Assembly (NCBI RefSeq): GCF_011045165.1 | Contig: NZ_JAAKZI010000011.1 | Span: forward strand, 49,239-113,238 | Origin: Arthrobacter silviterrae | GTDB taxonomy: Bacteria > Actinomycetota > Actinomycetes > Actinomycetales > Micrococcaceae | Reading direction: 5' to 3' | Length of the DNA: 64,000 bases | Shown: piece by piece, positions 1 through 7,658 of the stretch | How positions within the stretch are numbered: the first letter of the stretch is position 1 | Layout of the letters: the number at the start of each line of letters is the position of its first letter | The notes under the pieces: model-generated | What the model was told of the DNA's origin: nothing | The model's database searches: none | What the model saw: the letters and a program-made list of their open reading frames with translations, nothing else | Program-made: the position numbers and the translations under genes

Positions 1-2
1 AC

Positions 3-2417
3 GCGGACCTGACGCTCGGAAGCCCCGCATTGTGGGACGGCGTGGAGCTGGTCAGCGGCGCCCGCGCCGTCAAAATCAACCCCGCCGCGCGGACAGTCAC
101 CACCACCTCCGCCCAGGGCGACTGCACCCTCACGTACGACGAACTGGTCCTCGCCACGGGTTCCGACGCGGCCCGCCCGCCCATCCCCGGCAGCGAAAAC
201 AGCCACGTCTACCGCACCCTGGAGGACATCCGGATCCTCAAAAGCGAGGTGGCCCGCCTTGCCGCAGCCCTCGGAAGGCCCGTCAAAACTGCAGTCATCG
301 GCGGCGGCCTGCTGGGCCTGGAGGCCGCCGCCGGGCTCATGAAGCTCGGCGCGGACGCCACCGTCATCAACGGCAGCGGCTGGCTCATGAACGCCCAGCT
401 GGACGAGGGCTCCGGGCAGGCGCTGGGCCGCCTGGCCGCTGCCAAGGGCATCCGCGCCACCACCGGCAGCTACCCCGAGGCGATAGAGATGGACGACGCC
501 GGCCAGGTCACCGGGGTGCGCCTGGCCAGTGGCGCCGTGGTCGCCGCCGAGCTGGTGGTGTCCGCCGTGGGCGTGCGGCCCCGCGACGAACTGGCCCGGG
601 ACGCACGCGGGAATGCCGCCCACGGCCTCACCCTGGGCCCGCGCGGCGGCGTGGAAATTGACGCGGCCTGCGCCACCGGCGTCCCCGGCATCTGGGCCAT
701 CGGCGAGGTGGCCAGCTTCGGCGGCGCCTGCATGGGACTGGTGGCCCCCGCCAACACCATGGCGGAAATCGTGGCGGACCGGCTACACGGCGGCACCGCA
801 ACGTTTCCCGGCTTTGACACCGCCACCAAGCTCAAGCTCTCCGGCGTGGACGTGGCCAGCTTTGGCGACGCGTTCGCGCAAACGCAGGACAGCCTGGAAG
901 TGGTCTATGCGGACCCCGCCCGCGGCGTCTACCAAAAAATCGTCACAAGCCCGGATGCGAAAACCCTGCTGGGCGGCATCTTCGTGGGCGACGCAACGCC
1001 CTACACCAGCCTGCGCCCGTTGCTGGGCCGGGAGCTGCCTGCCGAGCCGGGGGCGTTCCTGTCGGCGGCCGGCGGGGGCGAGGCGCCCGGCGTCGAACTT
1101 CCCGACGACGCCATCCTGTGCTCCTGCAACAACGTCTCCGCCGGCAGCATCCGGGACGCCGTCAACGGCTGCGGCAGCTGCGACGGGGCCGAACCGGTCC
1201 GGGACCTGCCCGGGCTGAAGGCCTGCACGCGCGCCGGCACCCAGTGCGGCTCCTGCGTGCCGCTGCTGAAAAAGCTCATGGAGGCCGAACTCGCCAAGTC
1301 CGGGATCGCCGTCTCCAAGGCCCTGTGCGAGCACTTCGCGATGACCCGGGCGGAACTTTTCGAGGCCGTGGGCGCGCTGGAACTGCGTAGCTTCCCGGCC
1401 ATCCTGGCCCGGTTTGGCGCCGACGAGACCGCCAGGACGGGCCGCGGCTGCGATATCTGCAAGCCCACCGTGGCCTCGATCCTGGCCAGCCAGCACAGCG
1501 AATACGTGCTCGACGCCGGCCGTGGCACCCTGCAGGACACCAACGACCGCGCGCTGGCCAACATGCAAAAGGACGGCAGCTACTCCGTGGTCCCGCGCAT
1601 TCCGGGCGGCGAAATCACGCCGGAGAAACTGGCCGTGATTGCCGCCGTCGCCCAGCAGTACGGCCTCTACACGAAGATCACCGGTGGGCAGCGGATCGAC
1701 CTGTTCGGCGCCCGGCTGGAACAGCTGCCGGCCATCTGGAAGGTCCTGATCGACGCCGGCATGGAGTCCGGGCAGGCCTACGGGAAGTCGCTGCGCACCG
1801 TGAAATCGTGCGTGGGCTCCACCTGGTGCCGCTTCGGCGTGCAGGACTCGGTGGGCATGGCCATCGCGCTGGAACTGCGCTACCGGGGCCTGCGCAGCCC
1901 GCACAAGATCAAGCTGGGCGTCTCCGGCTGCGCCCGCGAATGCGCCGAGGCCCGCGGCAAGGACGTGGGCGTGATCGCCACCGCTGACGGCTGGAACCTG
2001 TACGTGGGCGGCAACGGCGGCGCCACCCCGGCCCACGCGCAGCTGCTCGCCAAGGACCTCGACGATGCCACGCTCATCAGCTACATCGACCGCTATCTCA
2101 TGTACTACATCCGCACCGCCGACAGGCTCCAGCGCACCGCCCGCTGGCAGGAAGAGCTCGACGGCGGCCTGGCGCACGTGGTGGACGTGGTGGTGAACGA
2201 CTCCCTGGGCATCGCCGCGGACCTCGAGGCGGCCATGGCGCTGCACGTGGAGAACTATGAGGACGAATGGGCCGCCACCCTGGCCGACCCCGAACGGCTC
2301 CGGCGGTTCCGGCCCTTCATCAACGCCCCCGATGCGGCCGACGACGGCATCACGTTTGTGCCCGAACGCGGCCAGATCCGCCCCGCAACCGAGCAGGAAA
2401 AGGCAGGAACACCATGA
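3..2417 (+). CDS. nirB: Assimilatory nitrite reductase, large subunit (5' end outside window)
   Basis: NAD(P)H-dependent reduction of nitrite to ammonium in the cytoplasm. The reading frame is open to the window edge, so the N-terminal part of the FAD domain is missing; about 804 codons are visible against a usual ~830-860. In order I see a pyridine nucleotide-disulfide reductase domain (GGGLLGLEAA near 300-330), a BFD-type [2Fe-2S] domain with paired cysteines (CSCNN at ~1120, CGSC at ~1170, QCGSC at ~1245), then the sulfite/nitrite reductase half-domains with the siroheme-[4Fe-4S] cysteines (SCVGSTWC at ~1807-1830 and GCAREC at ~1927-1944). The stop overlaps the next gene (cobA, siroheme synthesis) as ATGA, so cofactor supply is coupled to the enzyme. 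No nirD small-subunit gene lies between nirB and cobA. A nirD elsewhere cannot be excluded. Confidence 0.95.
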   Translation, partial: ADLTLGSPALWDGVELVSGARAVKINPAARTVTTTSAQGDCTLTYDELVLATGSDAARPPIPGSENSHVYRTLEDIRILKSEVARLAAALGRPVKTAVIGGGLLGLEAAAGLMKLGADATVINGSGWLMNAQLDEGSGQALGRLAAAKGIRATTGSYPEAIEMDDAGQVTGVRLASGAVVAAELVVSAVGVRPRDELARDARGNAAHGLTLGPRGGVEIDAACATGVPGIWAIGEVASFGGACMGLVAPANTMAEIVADRLHGGTATFPGFDTATKLKLSGVDVASFGDAFAQTQDSLEVVYADPARGVYQKIVTSPDAKTLLGGIFVGDATPYTSLRPLLGRELPAEPGAFLSAAGGGEAPGVELPDDAILCSCNNVSAGSIRDAVNGCGSCDGAEPVRDLPGLKACTRAGTQCGSCVPLLKKLMEAELAKSGIAVSKALCEHFAMTRAELFEAVGALELRSFPAILARFGADETARTGRGCDICKPTVASILASQHSEYVLDAGRGTLQDTNDRALANMQKDGSYSVVPRIPGGEITPEKLAVIAAVAQQYGLYTKITGGQRIDLFGARLEQLPAIWKVLIDAGMESGQAYGKSLRTVKSCVGSTWCRFGVQDSVGMAIALELRYRGLRSPHKIKLGVSGCARECAEARGKDVGVIATADGWNLYVGGNGGATPAHAQLLAKDLDDATLISYIDRYLMYYIRTADRLQRTARWQEELDGGLAHVVDVVVNDSLGIAADLEAAMALHVENYEDEWAATLADPERLRRFRPFINAPDAADDGITFVPERGQIRPATEQEKAGTP

Positions 2418-3208
2418 TGACGCGCACCCGCACCCGCCGCGCCGGCCGCATCACCCTGGTGGGCGGCGGTCCCGGCCCGGCGGACCTGCTCACGGTCCGG
2501 GCCGTGCGCGCCCTGACCACGGCCGACGTGGTCTATTTTGACCGGTTGGGACCCACCCGGGACCTGGCGGAGCTGGCACCGCACGCGACTTTTGTGGACG
2601 TGGGCAAGACGCCGGGGCACCACCGGGTCCCGCAGCAGGAAATCCAGGAGCGCATGATCGACGGCGCCCGGGCGGGGCTGCATGTGGTCCGGCTCAAGGG
2701 CGGGGACCCGTTCGTGTTTGGCCGCGGAGGGGAGGAACTGGCCGCGGCAGTGGCGGCCGGCATCCCGGTCACGGTGGTGCCGGGCGTCTCCAGCGCCATC
2801 TCGGTGCCGGGCGCCGCGGGAATCCCCGTGACGCACCGCAATGTCAGCCACCTGTTCACGGTGGTGTCCGGCCACGCACCCCTGGAACCGCACGAATACC
2901 GGCACCTGGCCGGGCTGGGCGGGACCATCGTGGTGCTCATGGGCATCGGCACGCTGCCTTCCCTGGTGGCCGGGTTGCGCCTGGCGGGACTGTCGAATGT
3001 TACGCCGGTGGCCGTCGTCGAACGCGGTTTCAGTAACACGCAGCGCACCACCACGGCCACGCTGGGTAGCATTGTCAGCGCGTCGTCGGTCTGCCGCAAT
3101 CCCGCGGTGATTGTCATTGGGGACGTGGTGGCCCTGGCGCACAGCGGCGGCCTGCCGGTGGCGGACTTTCTGCCGGCCGGCGTGCACGAAAACCTGAAGC
3201 GCGCTTGA
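2414..3208 (+). CDS. cobA: Uroporphyrinogen-III C-methyltransferase (SUMT)
   Basis: Transfers two methyl groups from S-adenosylmethionine to uroporphyrinogen III to make precorrin-2, the precursor of siroheme used by NirB. About 264 residues, the normal length for a stand-alone SUMT. Signature motifs are visible: GGGPGPADLLT at the N-terminus, VVYFDRL, the RLKGGDPFVFGRGGEE stretch (~2690-2735), VVPGVSSA and GIPVTHR. The start ATG at 2414 overlaps the nirB stop; a second ATG follows at 2417. It lacks the dehydrogenase/ferrochelatase part found in CysG. It lies directly before hemD, so the run is nirB-cobA-hemD. Confidence 0.95.
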   Translation: MMTRTRTRRAGRITLVGGGPGPADLLTVRAVRALTTADVVYFDRLGPTRDLAELAPHATFVDVGKTPGHHRVPQQEIQERMIDGARAGLHVVRLKGGDPFVFGRGGEELAAAVAAGIPVTVVPGVSSAISVPGAAGIPVTHRNVSHLFTVVSGHAPLEPHEYRHLAGLGGTIVVLMGIGTLPSLVAGLRLAGLSNVTPVAVVERGFSNTQRTTTATLGSIVSASSVCRNPAVIVIGDVVALAHSGGLPVADFLPAGVHENLKRA

Positions 3209-3216
3209 AGGAGCCC

Positions 3217-4422
3217 ATGAACCGTTCGCCAGCCACAGCCCTGCCGCTGCAGGGATACCGGATCGGGGTGACCGCACACCGGCGCGCCGGGGACCTCATC
3301 GAGGCCCTGGAACGGCGCGGCGCCCGGGTTTTGCATGCGCCGGCGCTGCGGATCGCCCCCGTGGCGGACGATGAGGTGCTGCTCGCTGAGATTGCCGCCG
3401 TCATCGAGGCTGCGCCAGACATCGTGCTGGTCACCACGGCGTATGGGATGCGGCGCTGGTGCGAAGCTGCGGACGCCGCCGGGCGCGGGGAGGAACTGCT
3501 GGCCGTGCTGGCCCGGGCGGACATCTACGTGCGCGGGCCCAAGGCGCGCGGTGCCGTGCGTGCCGCCGGGCTGGACGACGCCGGCATCAGTGCGGATGAG
3601 ACCACGGCGGCACTGACCGACATGGTGGTGGCCGCCGGGGTGCGCGGCAAGACGGTGGCCGTCCAGGTCCACGGTTTCACGGACGTTGCCGCCCTGGCCC
3701 GGCTGCGCGACGCCGGCGCAGACCTGCTGACGGTGACGCCGTACCGCTGGGTCAATGCCGAATCCGGGGACAGGCTGTCCCAGTTGATCGACGCCGTTGC
3801 CGACCGTGAGCTGGACGTCATCACGTTCACCAGCGCACCCGCCGCCGACGCCGTGCTGAGTGCGGCCGCCGAGTCCGGCCGGGGTGCTGAATTTCTGGCC
3901 GCGCTGCGGGGGTCGGAGCTGGGAGCCCCGCCAGGGCCAGGCGCGCTGCGGGGGGCGGCGCCGGGCGCCCCTGCCAACCCGGCCACCGCGATTGGCGGGC
4001 AGGCCGCGGTGGTAAGCGCCGCCGTCGGGCCCGTCACGGCCGCACCGCTGCTGGCGGCGGGGATCACGCCCCTGGTGCCGGAGCGGTTCCGGATGGGCGC
4101 GCTGATCCGGCTGGTGTGCGAGCACCTTGAGGCGGCCGGTTCGCTGCGCGTGGAAACCGGCGGCGGGCTGTTGGAGGTGCGTGGCAGCGTGCTGCTGGCC
4201 GGCGGCATCCCGGTGCCGCTGGCGCCTGCGCCGCTCCACCTGCTGCGGGCCCTGATGGCGGCGGGAGGTGCGGTGCGGTCGCACGCCGAACTGGCTGCCG
4301 AGCTGGGCCCGGGTGAATCCGACAACGCCCTGCACATGGCCGTCAGCCGCCTGCGCGCCGCGCTCCCCGACCCCACCGTGGTGGAGACGGTGGTCAAGCG
4401 CGGCTACCGGCTCCGGGTGTAG
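3217..4422 (+). CDS. hemD: Uroporphyrinogen-III synthase fused to a winged-helix DNA-binding domain
   Basis: The N-terminal ~290 residues match the HEM4 fold (GYRIGVTAHRRAGDLIEALE, then VTPYRW, ITFTSAPAADAVL and VGPVTAAPL), which closes and inverts hydroxymethylbilane to uroporphyrinogen III. The C-terminal ~90 residues look like an OmpR-type winged helix ending in VVETVVKRGYRLRV. This fusion is known in actinobacteria, where the protein is often annotated as a synthase/response-regulator hybrid. ATG 3217 is preferred over the TTG at 3205 because AAGGAG (3208-3213) would be its ribosome binding site. Residues ~235-262 (3921-3996) form an Ala/Gly/Pro-rich insert inside HEM4, which is unusual. 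The end overlaps the convergent LysR gene by 19 bp. Confidence 0.88.
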   Translation: MNRSPATALPLQGYRIGVTAHRRAGDLIEALERRGARVLHAPALRIAPVADDEVLLAEIAAVIEAAPDIVLVTTAYGMRRWCEAADAAGRGEELLAVLARADIYVRGPKARGAVRAAGLDDAGISADETTAALTDMVVAAGVRGKTVAVQVHGFTDVAALARLRDAGADLLTVTPYRWVNAESGDRLSQLIDAVADRELDVITFTSAPAADAVLSAAAESGRGAEFLAALRGSELGAPPGPGALRGAAPGAPANPATAIGGQAAVVSAAVGPVTAAPLLAAGITPLVPERFRMGALIRLVCEHLEAAGSLRVETGGGLLEVRGSVLLAGGIPVPLAPAPLHLLRALMAAGGAVRSHAELAAELGPGESDNALHMAVSRLRAALPDPTVVETVVKRGYRLRV

Positions 4423-5312
4423 CCCGACCCGGCGAGCGCCACCAGTTCGCCGGCGGGCCCGGCCAGCACGCGCGGCCCCTTCCAGACGGCCCGGATGCGC
4501 CGGTCCAGCTTGACGCCGGCCACCGGCACTTCCACCAGTTCACCGCGTTCGACGCCGGCGCGCACGGCAAAGTCGCTCAGCACGGCCGCCCCGGCGCCCG
4601 CCGTAACGGCGATCAGCACGGCCGGGTTGCTGCGAAGTTCCAGGGCGGGGGCCAGCTGGGCATGCCCGCGCAGGGCCCCCTCCAATGCCGTCCGGGTCCC
4701 CGAGCCGGCTTCCCTGACCACCAGTTCTGCCGCCGCCAGCTCGTGCGCCGAAAGCGGGGTTCCGCGCCGGGCCCAGGGATGGTCGGGGGCCACCACCACC
4801 ACCAGCCGGTCGGCGGCCACCACCATGCGGCGGAGCCCGGAGGGGATGGTGGGGGACTCGACAAAGCCGACGTCTGCGCTCCCCTGGGCAACCTGTTCAA
4901 AGATGTGGCGTGAGTTTTCCACATCCAGTTCCACCAGCGTTTCGGGGTGGCTGCGCCTGAAGGCCGTGAGCCAGCCCGGCATCAGGTATTCGGCCACCGT
5001 CAGGCTGGCCCCCACATGCAGGTGGCTGTTTTTCGCCGCGCCGAGCAGTCCGGCCGAATGCAGCAGCCCGCGGATGCCCGCCACCACGGCCCGGGCCTCC
5101 GGCAGCAGCGCCCGGCCGGCGTCAGTCAGCCGCGACCCCGAGGCGGACCGGTCCAGCAGCGCCACGCCCAGTTCATGTTCCAGCCTGGCCATGGCACGGC
5201 TGGCGTTGGGCTGGGCCATGGCAACGCTCCGTGCGGCGGCACTGAGGCTTCCCTGCTCGGCGACGGCGACCAGCAGTTCCAGGGCGGCGGGATCGGGCCA
5301 GCGTGTGCTCAT
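4404..5312 (-). CDS. LysR-family transcriptional regulator, divergent from the YeiH-type gene
   Basis: About 302 residues, standard for the family. The N-terminal winged helix-turn-helix is clear (ALELLVAVAEQGSLSAAARS, then QPNASRAMARLEHELGVALL), followed by a periplasmic-binding-protein-like effector domain. Start taken at 5312; an in-frame ATG at 5333 would add seven residues. The promoter regions face each other across 70 bp with the YeiH-like gene. The same divergent pairing exists for yeiE/yeiH in enterobacteria and for CbbR/CysB-like regulators next to UPF0324 genes, so it probably controls its neighbour. Effector unknown; a sulfur-oxyanion signal is an inference from the neighbour. Confidence 0.85.
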   Translation of the reverse strand: MSTRWPDPAALELLVAVAEQGSLSAAARSVAMAQPNASRAMARLEHELGVALLDRSASGSRLTDAGRALLPEARAVVAGIRGLLHSAGLLGAAKNSHLHVGASLTVAEYLMPGWLTAFRRSHPETLVELDVENSRHIFEQVAQGSADVGFVESPTIPSGLRRMVVAADRLVVVVAPDHPWARRGTPLSAHELAAAELVVREAGSGTRTALEGALRGHAQLAPALELRSNPAVLIAVTAGAGAAVLSDFAVRAGVERGELVEVPVAGVKLDRRIRAVWKGPRVLAGPAGELVALAGSGYTRSR

Positions 5313-5382
5313 ATCAAAACGATATACCTCCATCCCGTTTTGGCGGCTATCGCGACGGCGGCTTCCGGGAAACCATGGATAC

Positions 5383-6474
5383 ATGACCACCCAGGAACTT
5401 AAACACATTGATGCCGCCCTGCCCTCACCTCTGGAGCGGATCGTCTCCCGGTTCGGCACCTTCCTCCGCTCATGGGGGCCGGCACGCTGGAAGTCCCTGG
5501 CGCCCGGGCTGGCCGTTGCCGCCACGGCCGCCGCGGCAGCCCTGACCATCGCCTCCCTGTGGCCCGGTGCCAGCACCCTCCTGATCGCCATCATCATCGG
5601 GGTCCTGCTGCGCAACTTCGTCCCCCTCCCGGCGGTGCTGACGCCCGGCCTCAACTACGCCGCGAAAACCCTGCTGCGCGCCGGCGTCGTGCTGCTTGGC
5701 TACCAGCTGCTGGTGTCCGATGTGCTCTCCCTGGGCCCCGGCATGATCCTGGTGGTGGTGTGCATTGTTGGCCTGGGCATCACGGGTACCCTGCTGGTGG
5801 GAAAGTGGCTGGGGATCGGCCCCACCCAGCGGCTGCTGATTGCCTGCGGCTTCTCCATTTGCGGCGCGGCCGCGGTGGCCGCCGTCGACGGTGTCATTGA
5901 AACGAAGGAACGCCGTGAGGTGATGACCGCCGTCGCGCTGGTGGTGATCTTTGGGACGCTCATGATCCCCGTGGTGCCCGCTGCCGCGGCCCTGCTGGGA
6001 CTGGGCAACTACGACGCCGGCCTGTGGGCTGGCGGTTCCATCCATGAAGTGGCCCAGGTGGTGGCGGCCGGCGGGACCATCGGCGGCGCGGCCCTCGGCA
6101 TCGCCGTGATAGTCAAGCTGGCCCGCGTCCTCATGCTGGCCCCCGTCATGGCAGTCATCAGCGTCCAGCGGCGCCGGTCCATGGGAGCGTCGGACACTGC
6201 GCGCAAGCCTCCCATCATGCCTCTTTTTGTGCTGTGCTTCATCCTCATGATGGCCCTGCGTGCCAGCGGCTGGCTGCCCCCCGTGGCGCTGGACTGGTCC
6301 AAGACGGGGCAGAACTTCCTGCTGGCCGCGGCCATGTTCGCCCTTGGCACCGGCGTTCACGTGAAGTCGCTGCTGGCCGTGGGCTTCCGGCCGTTTGTGC
6401 TGGCGGCCATCTCCACCGTGTGGGTTGCCGGGCTGGCGCTGGGAGGCGTGCTGATTTTCGGCCGCCCGGTGTGA
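5383..6474 (+). CDS. YeiH/UPF0324 family putative sulfate exporter
   Basis: A 363-residue inner-membrane protein with about ten hydrophobic segments after a ~50-residue cytoplasmic N-terminus. It has the family pattern of conserved glycines: [44 protein letters not shown] and [14 protein letters not shown]. This family is annotated as putative sulfate exporters (PSE); in other systems members export sulfite/sulfate produced during sulfonate breakdown. The start ATG 5383 is chosen because upstream in-frame codons run through the divergent LysR gene. Substrate not proven by sequence. Its location next to siroheme/nitrite genes is compatible with oxyanion handling. Confidence 0.85.
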   Translation: MTTQELKHIDAALPSPLERIVSRFGTFLRSWGPARWKSLAPGLAVAATAAAAALTIASLWPGASTLLIAIIIGVLLRNFVPLPAVLTPGLNYAAKTLLRAGVVLLGYQLLVSDVLSLGPGMILVVVCIVGLGITGTLLVGKWLGIGPTQRLLIACGFSICGAAAVAAVDGVIETKERREVMTAVALVVIFGTLMIPVVPAAAALLGLGNYDAGLWAGGSIHEVAQVVAAGGTIGGAALGIAVIVKLARVLMLAPVMAVISVQRRRSMGASDTARKPPIMPLFVLCFILMMALRASGWLPPVALDWSKTGQNFLLAAAMFALGTGVHVKSLLAVGFRPFVLAAISTVWVAGLALGGVLIFGRPV

Positions 6475-6515
6475 CACCATTGATGCAACTGACCACCCAC
6501 AGGAAGGGCACACCA

Positions 6516-7223
6516 ATGACGCCGCACGCCTCATCCACACCCCAGGATGCCAGCACCGGGCTCGCCGCCTACATCGACCACACGCTCCTCAAGCCCGAAG
6601 CGTCGGAGGCGGACATCCTCCAGCTCTGCAAGGAAGCCGCCGAACACCACTTCAAGTCGGTCTGCGTCAACCCGCTCTGGGTGGAAACCGCCAAGCGTGC
6701 CCTGCGCGGGACAGGTGTGCTCACCTGCGCCGTGGTCGGCTTCCCCCTCGGCGCGAACAACACGGACGTGAAGGTGTTCGAGGCCCGCGGAGCCACCATG
6801 GACGGTGCCGACGAGGTGGACATGGTCATCAACATTGCCGCCGCCCGCGCCCTCGACAAGGAGACCCTGGTGAACGACATCTCCGCCGTCGCCGAGGTGG
6901 TCCACGGCGAGGAATCCCTGCTGAAGGTCATCATTGAAACCTCGCTGCTCAGCGACGCGGAGAAGGTGCTGGCGTGCCAGGCCGCCGTCGAGGCCGGGGC
7001 GGACTACGTCAAGACCTCCACGGGCTTCAACGGCGGCGGCGCCACGGCCCAGGACGTGGCCCTGATGCGCCAGACCGTGGGCCCGGACATCGGCGTCAAG
7101 GCCTCCGGCGGAGTCCGCAGCCGCGAAAAGGCCGAGGAAATGATCGCCGCCGGCGCCACCCGCATCGGCACCAGCTCCGGGATCGCCATTGTCACCGGCG
7201 CGCAGGGCACGGGCTCCTACTAA
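6516..7223 (+). CDS. deoC: Deoxyribose-phosphate aldolase
   Basis: Cleaves 2-deoxyribose 5-phosphate to glyceraldehyde 3-phosphate and acetaldehyde in deoxynucleoside catabolism. 235 residues, normal for class I DeoC. Active-site residues are present: Asp102 in EVDMVIN, the Schiff-base Lys166 in DYVKTSTGF and Lys195 in [19 protein letters not shown] near the N-terminus and GASRIGTS-like [12 protein letters not shown] near the C-terminus complete the TIM barrel signature. Start ATG 6516 has AGGAAGG 13 bases upstream. It stands alone between the YeiH-like gene and a small membrane-protein gene. Confidence 0.95.
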   Translation: MTPHASSTPQDASTGLAAYIDHTLLKPEASEADILQLCKEAAEHHFKSVCVNPLWVETAKRALRGTGVLTCAVVGFPLGANNTDVKVFEARGATMDGADEVDMVINIAAARALDKETLVNDISAVAEVVHGEESLLKVIIETSLLSDAEKVLACQAAVEAGADYVKTSTGFNGGGATAQDVALMRQTVGPDIGVKASGGVRSREKAEEMIAAGATRIGTSSGIAIVTGAQGTGSY

Positions 7224-7307
7224 AACGTACTAAGATCGGTGGTAGATCAGAGTGCCGGACGTCCGGTGCACCCACCAGGATCCCCGTTTTTGGGGTTAGG
7301 AGGAACC

Positions 7308-7532
7308 GTGTCCAACGGCAGCTACCGTCGCGAGAACAACCTTGCGCAGTCCGTCATCATGTTTGTTATTTTCTTTGGCCTGTTCGTTGGCGGCATTTTC
7401 GCCATGTCGTTCTGGAGCCTGGAAACCCCCGAGCACGCGTTCATCCCCGGCATCATCGCGTTTGCCTGCGTGTTCCTTGCCCTGGTCATCCCGCTGACGT
7501 GGATCGGCCGCTCGGACTCTGCCGGAGAGTAA
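7308..7532 (+). CDS. Small two-helix membrane protein, function unknown
   Basis: 74 residues starting with GTG 7308 behind a strong GGAGGAA site. Two hydrophobic segments are visible (about residues 15-35 and 47-66) separated by a short loop with SLETPEHAF; both ends are hydrophilic. Small conserved membrane proteins of this type often lie beside mfd in Arthrobacter-like genomes, but no function is known to me. It is followed by a long palindrome that ends in a T-run and probably terminates its transcript. Confidence 0.75.
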   Translation: MSNGSYRRENNLAQSVIMFVIFFGLFVGGIFAMSFWSLETPEHAFIPGIIAFACVFLALVIPLTWIGRSDSAGE

Positions 7533-7544
7533 CCCCTTCTCCCC

Positions 7545-7620
7545 AACTGTGCGTCAGAAAGTGCACCGTTTCGGCTGGTTTTCCGCCGAATCGCTGCAGT
7601 TTCTGACGCACAGTTTTTTT
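7545..7620. repeat. Long imperfect palindrome with T-run, repeat element and likely terminator
   Basis: Two 21-bp arms (7545-7565 and 7595-7615) are inverted copies with one mismatch; the outer core AACTGTGCGTCAGAAA is perfect. The right arm runs into TTTTTTT at 7614-7620. It lies between the convergent small-membrane-protein gene and mfd and should terminate transcription at least from the left. The arm length and sequence look like a mobile palindromic repeat rather than a simple terminator. Confidence 0.7.
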
Positions 7621-7658
7621 AATGCGCGACGGCGGCACCCGCCGGCCCCGCCACAGCC

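Noticed and set aside
783..2246. 487-codon minus-strand frame over nirB
   Set aside because: Antisense shadow of a strongly supported gene; His/Val/Ala-rich composition, no motif.
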